The notes under the pieces are model-generated. The model was not told the origin of the DNA, did not search any database, and saw nothing but the letters and a program-made list of their open reading frames with translations. DNA of 6,611 bases from assembly GCA_004524595.1 (NCBI GenBank), contig SDOA01000173.1, positions 1 to 6,611 of the forward strand. Direction: 5' to 3'. Positions 1-5,264 of the stretch are shown here, one piece after another (positions within the stretch are counted from its first letter, which is position 1; each line of letters begins with the position of its first letter). Position numbers and translations under genes: made by a program. The DNA is from Candidatus Thorarchaeota archaeon. Its GTDB lineage: Archaea > Asgardarchaeota > Thorarchaeia > Thorarchaeales > Thorarchaeaceae.

Positions 1-88
1 GAATAGTTCTGATTTTTACCCCTTCATTGACTTTTCACACAGGGCTCAAAATTGCTAACTTTCCTATGAAAGAATTGAAAGGAGTTAA

Positions 89-568
89 CTAGTCAGATTT
101 TATACTATCCTCAATTATTTTAACAATCTCTTCTTCTATGGTGGGTGTCATCTTTTGTTTTGTCTTTATTCTTCCTATCTCTTCTCCCTTTTTATTAAAA
201 ATGAGAATAGTTGGACTACTAGTAATATCGAAGATATCTACTTCTTCCGGCGATGGAGGTACTGCCCAGAATTCATTTGATCTATATGATGGTTTGGTCA
301 TCCCTCCACGAGCAGTTATCTTCTTTCCAGTTTCCCTCTCAATTATTGCTAGAACTGGTACGGCTTTTCTTGCGTCTCCGCACCAATCGGCAAAGACTAC
401 AACAATGGAGAATTCATCAGCATATTCTTTTAATTTCTCAAGTGCTTTAGTATTGATTCGATAACCCTCTTTTTGTCTATGAAATCCGCCCTTATATGCT
501 GGCGACATATTATCAATGTAGTCGCAACATCCTACCGTACCATCTTTAATATCGTTGATTGAAGGCAC
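89..568 (-). CDS. Thioredoxin-fold protein with a single-cysteine WCGDA active site
   Basis: 159 aa. The start is GTG at 568-566, preceded by GGGAG about 10 bases upstream and an in-frame TAG further up. The first ATG is only at codon 21, so Met21 is the alternative start. A thioredoxin fold is indicated by a hydrophobic strand (IVVVFADWC, about residues 55-63), the active-site helix W62-C63-G64-D65-A66 ending in Pro71, and the cis-proline strand SSPTILIF around P119. The WCGD form recalls the thioredoxin family usually written WCGDC, but here the second, resolving cysteine is Ala66. The other cysteines, C14 and C15, lie in the N-terminal extension. It may therefore act as a monothiol redox or binding protein rather than a classical disulfide reductase. 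No signal peptide is seen, so it is probably cytoplasmic. It lies 39 bp after the ferritin-like gene with no visible promoter between, so co-transcription is likely. The fold is fairly sure; the function is not. Confidence 0.8.
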   Translation of the reverse strand: MPSINDIKDGTVGCCDYIDNMSPAYKGGFHRQKEGYRINTKALEKLKEYADEFSIVVVFADWCGDARKAVPVLAIIERETGKKITARGGMTKPSYRSNEFWAVPPSPEEVDIFDITSSPTILIFNKKGEEIGRIKTKQKMTPTIEEEIVKIIEDSIKSD

Positions 569-607
569 TTCTCTAACACTCCCACATATTACCTAGCTAG
601 AATCTGC

Positions 608-1084
608 TCACGAATCACATACAATATCTGTTCCTTTTTCTCCCTTCTTTGTTTGAAGAGGAGCCTGTTTGATTAGTTTTACCAACTTTGTCAAATCATC
701 GTGATGTGCCGCTTCTTCCTCTTTCATATGCTGAAGTAATAATGAAGCAATAGGATCATCTACTTTCTTGATTGCCCTATCTAGTAATTTGATCATATTT
801 CCTTCATCGCTGATTAGATTCTTAAGTTCCCTTTCAAGTTTCACACGGCCTGCATATCTGCCAACTTTGGCTGACCATTCATCACAGGGGGTAGTACTCA
901 ATAGTTCTATCATTCCTTCGAGAAATTGCACATGTTTCCAAGTGTCTAATCTAAGGTCCATGAATACTAACCGAACAGCTGTTTCTTTGGCATCTTCTTC
1001 TAGTTTGATAAGCTTGTCTAAGGTCTGTTTTTCTATGGCAATCTGTTCTTTGAAGATATCTATGATTTGGGATTCAGTTGTCAT
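608..1084 (-). CDS. Small ferritin-like (four-helix bundle) protein, possible diiron protein
   Basis: 158 aa, ATG at 1084-1082 with AGGGAG about 10 bases upstream. The protein is almost wholly helical and charged, with four predicted helices at about residues 4-31, 34-63, 74-107 and 109-140. Helix 2 carries D47-T-W-K-H51, a D-x-x-K-H pattern I associate with small archaeal and bacterial ferritin-like proteins. Helix 4 carries E124-A-A-H127, the ExxH expected of a diiron site, with a second His at 128. Candidate ligands in helices 1 and 3 are E18 or E30 and E84, E86 or E94. Helix 2 has no exact ExxH, so iron binding is inferred. The Lys-rich tail beyond about 140 looks disordered and ends in CDS. 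It has its own TATA box and a palindrome that could be an operator, and is followed by the thioredoxin-fold gene. A role in iron or oxidative-stress handling fits the context but is not shown. Confidence 0.7.
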   Translation of the reverse strand: MTTESQIIDIFKEQIAIEKQTLDKLIKLEEDAKETAVRLVFMDLRLDTWKHVQFLEGMIELLSTTPCDEWSAKVGRYAGRVKLERELKNLISDEGNMIKLLDRAIKKVDDPIASLLLQHMKEEEAAHHDDLTKLVKLIKQAPLQTKKGEKGTDIVCDS

Positions 1085-1111
1085 ATCTTATTTTCTCCCT
1101 TCGCAAATAAT

Positions 1112-1123
1112 TAACAATTGTTA
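1112..1123. promoter_or_regulatory. Perfect 12-bp palindrome overlapping a TATA box (candidate operator)
   Basis: TAACAATTGTTA is identical to its reverse complement. It overlaps the downstream edge of the minus-strand TATA box of the ferritin-like gene and lies between that box and the predicted transcription start. In archaea this position is typical of repressor sites that block TBP/TFB or polymerase entry. No regulator gene is visible in the window. Confidence 0.45.
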
Positions 1124-1130
1124 TATACAC
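1121..1130 (-). promoter_or_regulatory. TATA box for the ferritin-like gene
   Basis: On the minus strand the sequence reads GTGTATATAA, centred near 1125. A start about 26 bases downstream would fall near 1099, giving a very short leader that just includes the AGGGAG ribosome site at 1095-1100. This suggests that the ferritin-like and thioredoxin-fold genes form their own transcription unit, separate from the flavoprotein gene upstream. Confidence 0.55.
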
Positions 1131-1167
1131 CTTTAGTTTTCATTATATAAAGATATGCATATTGGAA

Positions 1168-1192
1168 AACCTGCACGTTATGATTTCAGGTT
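1168..1192 (-). terminator. Weak hairpin just after the flavoprotein stop codon
   Basis: Read on the minus strand, AACCTG, a 13-base loop and CAGGTT begin one base after the TAA stop and run into TTTT. The stem is 6 bp and the T-tract is short, so this is at best a weak terminator or 3'-end structure. Confidence 0.3.
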
Positions 1193-1193
1193 A

Positions 1194-2204
1194 TTATTCC
1201 ATATGTAAAGATCTTCGATAATCGACATGATCGAATTCTTGTTCATGCTCACGCTCATTTCCAAGGAATTGATTCATCATTAGAGCTGCATAGTTGGCAG
1301 TGCCAACAGCCATCGCTACCTGCTGAGTTATTGGTCTAACATCACCAGCAGCCCAAACACCTTCAACATTTGTTTTGCCCCGATGATCGGTGATGATGTT
1401 TCCCTTGTCATCAATATCTATCCCAATCTGCTGAGCAAGCTCTGATCTAACAACATCTACAAATGCAACAAAGAATACGTTTGTCTTAATCTTTCGACCG
1501 TCCTCAAGTGTAACAGATTGAACAACACCGGGTCTAGGGAATGCAATTGACTTTATTTTTCCTCTACTCCACTTAAAAGGAGAGTCATCTAATTTTGCTA
1601 AGTCTTGTTTCTCAATTGGCATATATGCATCTTCAGTCATAAGAATCTCGATATTATTGATATCAGTAAAACGTGATATAGCATTAGCAACGTGAAGAGC
1701 ACTTCCAACAGAGCCAGCATTTACAACAAGTACTTTCTTGTCCTTACAGAGTGGTGCTTCACAATCAGGACAATAGAATGCACCATTGCCTACATTAGCA
1801 ACAGGCAGCCAACTTCTCCATTGTCCATTGACACGTGGATGTTTTCTTGATGTACCTGTTGCAAACATTAGTAATTTGGTACTATATTCATTCTTATCCT
1901 TTGTTCGATAACTTGGTGAAGTCTTTACCTTGAAAACAGGGTATCTACCGGAAATTTCAACAGCGTCTGCTTCTATGAACTCAGCTCCTGCTGCGCGAGC
2001 TTCACCTTGAAGTTTTCTAAGAAGACTACGTCCCTCATGATAAACCGCTCCAGTGAAATTCAAAATAGAATTTGTGTGGAAAGCCATCGGGCTCGTACCA
2101 CGGTCCAGAACCAGTACTGACCTTTTATGATATGCCAAATGGAGGGCAGCAGAGCATCCTGCGGGACCTCCACCAATTATGATTGTGTCATATATCTTAA
2201 CCAT
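1194..2204 (-). CDS. Thioredoxin-reductase-like FAD oxidoreductase with CPDC and a non-canonical NAD(P) site
   Basis: 336 aa, close to the usual 310-340 of low-molecular-weight thioredoxin reductases. ATG at 2204-2202 with GGAG 11 bases upstream. FAD-binding features are GGGPAG at residues 11-16, an acidic residue closing the second strand (D34 of LVLDRG), the ATG motif near 115-117, and the C-terminal AAGDVRPITQQVAMAVGTA at 285-303. The redox-active pair is C145-P-D-C148, where E. coli TrxB has CATC, and a third cysteine, C153, follows closely. The second Rossmann segment reads VVNAGSVGSAL (160-170) instead of VxGGGDSA. The HRRxxxR stretch that holds the NADPH 2'-phosphate is absent; the equivalent segment reads MTEDAYMP (189-196). 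The fold is clear. The electron donor is unlikely to be NADPH and could be ferredoxin or a deazaflavin, which is inference. It lies 72 bp after iorB in the same direction, with only a weak AT-rich promoter candidate between, so it may be in the ior transcript. Confidence 0.88.
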   Translation of the reverse strand: MVKIYDTIIIGGGPAGCSAALHLAYHKRSVLVLDRGTSPMAFHTNSILNFTGAVYHEGRSLLRKLQGEARAAGAEFIEADAVEISGRYPVFKVKTSPSYRTKDKNEYSTKLLMFATGTSRKHPRVNGQWRSWLPVANVGNGAFYCPDCEAPLCKDKKVLVVNAGSVGSALHVANAISRFTDINNIEILMTEDAYMPIEKQDLAKLDDSPFKWSRGKIKSIAFPRPGVVQSVTLEDGRKIKTNVFFVAFVDVVRSELAQQIGIDIDDKGNIITDHRGKTNVEGVWAAGDVRPITQQVAMAVGTANYAALMMNQFLGNEREHEQEFDHVDYRRSLHME

Positions 2205-2276
2205 AGTGTACTCTTCTCCAAAAGTCCTTCTTCTCTATCTTGTTAATAAGTATGTGGTGTAGGATGGAATCAAATT

Positions 2277-2909
2277 TTATCCAGTTAGGCAATTTGAACA
2301 AATACGGCAACCAAGATCAAATGCCCTTGAGTTTGCATCAACAGTCTTAGGAGGCACAAGATCTAGTACTGCTTTCTTCACCTTATTCGCACTTATTGGA
2401 AAATCTGCGCATGCTACAGTCGCACCTATGAGAACAGAATTCTCAGTTCGAGCATTTCCAGCTTGAATTGCGAGATCCAGTGAATCTAGTAACACTACTT
2501 TATCAGTTATTTCTTTCAACCTCTCTGAGATTTGCTCAACTGTTAGATACTTCGTCTTCTTCTCTTTATCAAGAGCAACCTGCTTTGTTTCCGTGACAGA
2601 AGGCATTATTCTATTACTCATGATGACAACTCCACCCTCTTTTAGATACTCGATATATCTTAGAGCCTCACTTGCTTCCATTGCTATCATCATATCCGCT
2701 TTCCCATATGGAATGAGAGGAGAAATGGGATCTCCAATTCTGAAATGAACATAGATTGATCCCTGTCTCTGCGAGAGACCGTGTTGTTCGCCTGTCATCA
2801 CCTTCAAGCCAGATTCTAACGCGGCTTTTCCAAGAATAGCTGACAAAAGCATCAATCCTTGACCTCCAACACCACAGAATAGGATATTGTATGTTTCACC
2901 CTTCTTCAT
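2277..2909 (-). CDS. iorB: Indolepyruvate:ferredoxin oxidoreductase, beta subunit
   Basis: 210 aa, the normal size for IorB. ATG at 2909-2907 overlaps the iorA TAA stop by one base (TAATG). A strong SD, GGAGGT at 2924-2919, lies inside the last iorA codons, 9 bases from the start, which points to translational coupling. The protein belongs to the pyruvate ferredoxin oxidoreductase gamma-domain family: NILFCGVGGQGLMLLSAILG (8-27) is the signature Gly-rich loop, followed by GEQHGLSQRQGS (40-51) and the ADMMIAMEASEALRYIEYL block (71-89). With IorA it converts aryl-pyruvates, CoA and oxidised ferredoxin to aryl-acetyl-CoA, CO2 and reduced ferredoxin in the cytoplasm. The unusual part is the very C-terminus, which ends GCRICSNCLTG with C201, C204 and C207 in CxxCxxC spacing. 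I do not recall this tail in typical IorB, and it could bind metal. Family assignment is secure; the tail's role is unknown. Confidence 0.95.
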   Translation of the reverse strand: MKKGETYNILFCGVGGQGLMLLSAILGKAALESGLKVMTGEQHGLSQRQGSIYVHFRIGDPISPLIPYGKADMMIAMEASEALRYIEYLKEGGVVIMSNRIMPSVTETKQVALDKEKKTKYLTVEQISERLKEITDKVVLLDSLDLAIQAGNARTENSVLIGATVACADFPISANKVKKAVLDLVPPKTVDANSRAFDLGCRICSNCLTG

Positions 2910-4810
2910 TATTGATCAACCTCCATATGTCTAGGAGCATCAACAGGACATACCTGTCTACACTCCAGACAACCATCACAGAGATCCTGCTGGATTACCA
3001 TTTTATGGTCTGTTTCATCTATGACAATTGCAGGACAATAGAATTCCTTAACACATGCATAGATACCTTTACAGGTTTCCTTCATGTTCTCGCTTGGAAC
3101 TATCTTCTCACCTGCCTGTTTCTTCAATCTATCACCATAGAGCGCACACTCCCGTCGAGCGATGATGACATTGAATCCTGTTGCTTCAATAGCCTTCTTG
3201 ATGGGAGTAATGCAGTCTCTGGTTTCATATGGATCGATAATAGTGACTGAATCTGCACCAAGTGCTTCAAACATTTTCTCCATGTTGATCTTATGTGCAG
3301 GATGTCCCCCAGCATTGAATGGTGAGTTGGGATTGTATTGTTGCCCCGTCATTGCTGTGACTGAGTTATCAAGAACAAAGAGTGTGACATTCGAATTATG
3401 ATGAATTAGGTTGACTATTCCTGGTAAAGCTGCATGATAGAGAGTACTATCACCAACCATCGAAATAATCTTATCTTCTAATGCCATCTCCATCCCCGCA
3501 GATACACCTAGGGAGGCGCCCATAGCAAGCATGGAATCACTGAATTCGTTTGGCGGCAGGAATGCCATCGAATAACATCCAATATCATTATTGAACACAA
3601 TCTTATCTCGAATACGAAGCTGCTGCAAGGCTTGCCTAAAAGCCCAGAGTGTACCTCGGTGTGGACATCCAGGACAGAAGATAGGAGGTCTCTCAGGGAG
3701 AATAACTTTCAATTTCTCCGCTCTCTTTAGAATTGCATCATAATCAAGACTTGTTTTCTTATCTAAAACAACTGCTAAGACTTTCTCCACGATTGGCACA
3801 TTATATTCAAGCATCTCACTAAAGTGACCAGTTCTTTTACCAATTACATTCAGAGAGGGATTGGCTGTTAGAGCAATTGATGCGATATGATTCTCTAAGT
3901 AAGGAGTCAACTCTTCCACTACAATGAGTGTTGATACTGTTTTAACGAATTCTGCTAATTTCTTTTCAGGTAATGGAAAGAGAGTTCCGAGTTTGAACAC
4001 TGGTAATTCTATTCCCAGATTCTTCATTGCCTCTTTCACATGCAAATAACAGACACCTGCAGTCAGTATCCCCACGTTGCCGTTACCTAGTACAACTTTA
4101 TTAAACTTGGATTTTTCGAAATCTTTCTGGATTGCCTCTGTTCGTTGAAGCATCTTTGTTTTTAGCGCACGAGCAACAGACCCCACAGTGAAATATTGAC
4201 TTTTAACATCCTGCCATTTGTTCTTCATGAAAGGAGTCCTGTTTAATTCTCTTAGTTTTACTATCCCTCGTTGATGATTGACACGTGTCGTTGTTCTCAT
4301 GATGACGAGTGTCTTATGTTTCTCAGAGACTTCAAATGCCCATTTTATCATATCTAACGCTTCTTGGGCAGTTGCTGGTTCGAGCATTGGCACATAGGCA
4401 GTTTCTCCAAAGTATCTACCATCTTGTTCAGACTGTGAAGAATGGGCATGTGGATCATCTGCAATAAGAGCAACACAACCTGCATTTAATCCAGTGTAAC
4501 TTATACTATACATTGCATCACTTGCAACATTCATTCCGACACTCTTCATCGATGTAAATGATCTCTGCCCGGCCATTGATGCGCCTGCAACTGTTTCTAA
4601 AGCTACTTTTTCATTTGCAGAGATATGCATCATATAATCTCCGAAATGGTCAATTAGGTCACTAAACGAATCCAGAATTTCAGAAGTAGGCGAACCAGGA
4701 TAGAATGCAACTATCTTCACATCAGCCTCCAATGCTCCACGTACTATTGCTTCATTAGCAAGCATCAGTGCTTTTCCACTATCAGTTCTTTTGATATCTT
4801 CAATAGTCAT
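2909..4810 (-). CDS. iorA: Indolepyruvate:ferredoxin oxidoreductase, alpha subunit
   Basis: 633 aa, in the usual 600-650 range. ATG at 4810-4808 with GAGGT 6 bases upstream. The N-terminal pyrimidine-binding domain shows LANEAIVRGALEA (17-29) and the YPGSPTSE motif (37-44). A middle domain follows, then the thiamine-diphosphate domain with CPGCPHRG (379-386), NDIGCYSM (408-415), MGASLG (430-435) and GDS (453-455) running to LDNSVTAMTG (480-489). The C-terminal ferredoxin-like domain has one complete motif, C611-x2-C614-x2-C617-x3-C621-P. The other motif is C580-x2-I583-x2-C586-x5-C592-P, so the second cysteine of cluster I is Ile. The enzyme is cytoplasmic and oxidatively decarboxylates indolepyruvate and other aryl-pyruvates from amino-acid transamination to acyl-CoA, reducing ferredoxin. 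It heads an operon with iorB and perhaps the flavoprotein behind it, from a TATA box about 100 bp upstream. Confidence 0.97.
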   Translation of the reverse strand: MTIEDIKRTDSGKALMLANEAIVRGALEADVKIVAFYPGSPTSEILDSFSDLIDHFGDYMMHISANEKVALETVAGASMAGQRSFTSMKSVGMNVASDAMYSISYTGLNAGCVALIADDPHAHSSQSEQDGRYFGETAYVPMLEPATAQEALDMIKWAFEVSEKHKTLVIMRTTTRVNHQRGIVKLRELNRTPFMKNKWQDVKSQYFTVGSVARALKTKMLQRTEAIQKDFEKSKFNKVVLGNGNVGILTAGVCYLHVKEAMKNLGIELPVFKLGTLFPLPEKKLAEFVKTVSTLIVVEELTPYLENHIASIALTANPSLNVIGKRTGHFSEMLEYNVPIVEKVLAVVLDKKTSLDYDAILKRAEKLKVILPERPPIFCPGCPHRGTLWAFRQALQQLRIRDKIVFNNDIGCYSMAFLPPNEFSDSMLAMGASLGVSAGMEMALEDKIISMVGDSTLYHAALPGIVNLIHHNSNVTLFVLDNSVTAMTGQQYNPNSPFNAGGHPAHKINMEKMFEALGADSVTIIDPYETRDCITPIKKAIEATGFNVIIARRECALYGDRLKKQAGEKIVPSENMKETCKGIYACVKEFYCPAIVIDETDHKMVIQQDLCDGCLECRQVCPVDAPRHMEVDQ

Positions 4811-4857
4811 CTAAAGACCTCGCTCTCATCTGGTTGGGATTAAAGTATCATTTCACT

Positions 4858-4896
4858 TTTCCAACATAAGCATTCGGAAATAGCACTTCTTGGAAA
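4858..4896. repeat. Inverted repeat in the iorA upstream region
   Basis: TTTCCAA at 4858-4864 is the exact reverse complement of TTGGAAA at 4890-4896, with a 25-base spacer. It spans the predicted iorA transcription start (near 4890), so it may be either a split operator or part of a leader hairpin. By chance a 7-bp match at this spacing is not rare. Confidence 0.3.
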
Positions 4897-4910
4897 TATG
4901 ATATTTTCAT

Positions 4911-4920
4911 TAATATATAG
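4911..4920 (-). promoter_or_regulatory. TATA box for the iorAB operon
   Basis: On the minus strand CTATATATTA is preceded by TGAAAT, which resembles the archaeal TFB-recognition element. The predicted transcription start is about 25 bases downstream, near 4890. That gives a leader of about 80 bases before the iorA ATG. Confidence 0.5.
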
Positions 4921-5008
4921 ATTTCAAATTTAACCAACTACTGGAGCAAATAGTATAACTGGAAAAAATATTGAAAGGGTAGTTAACAGTTGCATAGAAG
5001 TGGGACAA

Positions 5009-5173
5009 AGTTGGACGCTTCTTAGACAGGTGTTTAAGCAAAGGTGTAGGTCTTTATATCCTCCAACAGAGAGATGGAAGGTTGAGGTTAACCTGATATA
5101 CCAATACCCTCACAGAGTCCCGCAGTTCTGTTCCCTGGGAGTATAGTACTCTGGTGTCCGTAACTGTCCAACT
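5009..5173 (+). ncRNA. Candidate structured non-coding RNA, family unknown
   Basis: I recognise no known RNA family here. The segment is closed by AGTTGGAC (5009-5016) pairing perfectly with GTCCAACT (5166-5173). Inside are CTTAGAC (5021-5027)/GTTTAAG (5032-5038) with a 4-base loop, AAAGG (5040-5044)/TCTTT (5051-5055), CCTCCA (5060-5065)/TGGAaGG (5075-5081) with one bulge, TGAGG (5083-5087)/CCTCA (5108-5112), ACAGA (5112-5116)/TCTGT (5127-5131), and GAGTA (5139-5143)/TACTC (5147-5151). Stems four and five compete for one base, A5112. Pairs G5017-T5165, G5025-T5034, G5044-T5051 and G5117-T5126 are G-U wobbles only when the plus strand is the RNA, which favours plus. GC content is well above the flanks. 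A six-T run at 5202-5207 could end the transcript, and AT-rich TATA-like stretches near 4953-4972 could start it. Ends are approximate. Confidence 0.45.
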
Positions 5174-5204
5174 AACAATGAACGGTACGCACACGAATAC
5201 CTTT

Positions 5205-5216
5205 TTTATATATAAA
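5205..5216 (+). promoter_or_regulatory. TATA box for the first surface-protein gene
   Basis: TTTATATATAAA is centred at about 5210, which predicts a plus-strand start near 5236 and a leader of about 30 bases to the ATG at 5265. The 12-bp box is a perfect palindrome, so it could also serve a minus-strand transcript beginning near 5185. It directly follows a T-run. Confidence 0.6.
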
Positions 5217-5227
5217 TTAGGGAATCA

Positions 5228-5242
5228 ATAATCAGCTAAAAT
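5228..5242 (+). repeat. 15-bp direct repeat upstream of surface-protein gene, copy A
   Basis: ATAATCAGCTAAAAT is repeated exactly at 6040-6054, ahead of the second paralog. After one mismatch both copies continue with CTA. It falls at the predicted transcription start of the first gene, so it may be a duplicated initiator and leader region. Confidence 0.75.
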
Positions 5243-5255
5243 GCTAGATATGGAG
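5231..5255 (+). promoter_or_regulatory. Leader hairpin and SD of the first surface-protein gene
   Basis: ATCAGC (5231-5236) can pair with GCT-a-GAT (5243-5249, one bulged A) around a 6-base loop. The SD GGAG (5252-5255) follows after two bases and lies 9 bases before the ATG at 5265. The second paralog has the same arrangement with the same 2-base and 9-base spacings, which fixes the start codon at 5265 rather than the in-frame ATGs at 5241 or 5250. Confidence 0.55.
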
Positions 5256-5264
5256 AAAAGAAAA

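Larger units (their letters stand above)
4811..5264. other. 454-bp region without a protein gene
   Basis: This is the divergent spacer between iorA (minus) and the first surface-protein gene (plus). It has three parts. An AT-rich stretch at about 4811-4980 (near 28% GC at 4861-4980) carries the iorA promoter. A GC-richer block at about 4981-5180 (roughly 45% GC, reaching 33 of 60 at 5101-5160) folds well and is annotated as a candidate RNA. An AT-rich stretch at 5200-5264 carries a T-run, a TATA box and the leader of the surface-protein gene. No open reading frame of useful length is seen on either strand. Confidence 0.75.

Noticed and set aside
59..72. Hairpin CTTTC-CTAT-GAAAG after the thioredoxin-fold gene as a terminator
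   Set aside because: Only 5 weak base pairs, and no T-run directly follows on the minus strand.
138..464. Plus-strand open frame of 108 codons opposite the thioredoxin-fold gene
   Set aside because: It mirrors a clearly conserved minus-strand protein; it has no SD and no recognisable protein character beyond antisense hydrophobicity.
768..1136. Plus-strand open frame opposite the ferritin-like gene
   Set aside because: Its Ser/Leu-rich composition is typical of an antisense frame, and it runs across the minus-strand promoter.
2891..3401. Several open frames overlapping the 3' part of iorA on both strands
   Set aside because: iorA is certain here from its motifs; these are alternate-frame shadows.
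5137..5160. Resemblance of AGTACTCTGGTG to the conserved AGTACTGxGGTG part of archaeal 5S rRNA
   Set aside because: The conserved upstream block around GAAGTTAAG is missing at the right distance, and the rest of the 5S secondary structure does not fit, so the match is probably chance.
5166..5177. Possible H/ACA guide RNA, because ACA follows the closing helix of the candidate RNA
   Set aside because: No convincing pseudouridylation pocket or K-turn was found, and ACA is too short to carry the claim.
5241..5264. Upstream in-frame ATGs (5241 and 5250) as the start of the first surface protein
   Set aside because: They lie upstream of or inside the SD. The second paralog starts at the position matching 5265 with identical SD spacing and MKR-x-LQ residues.
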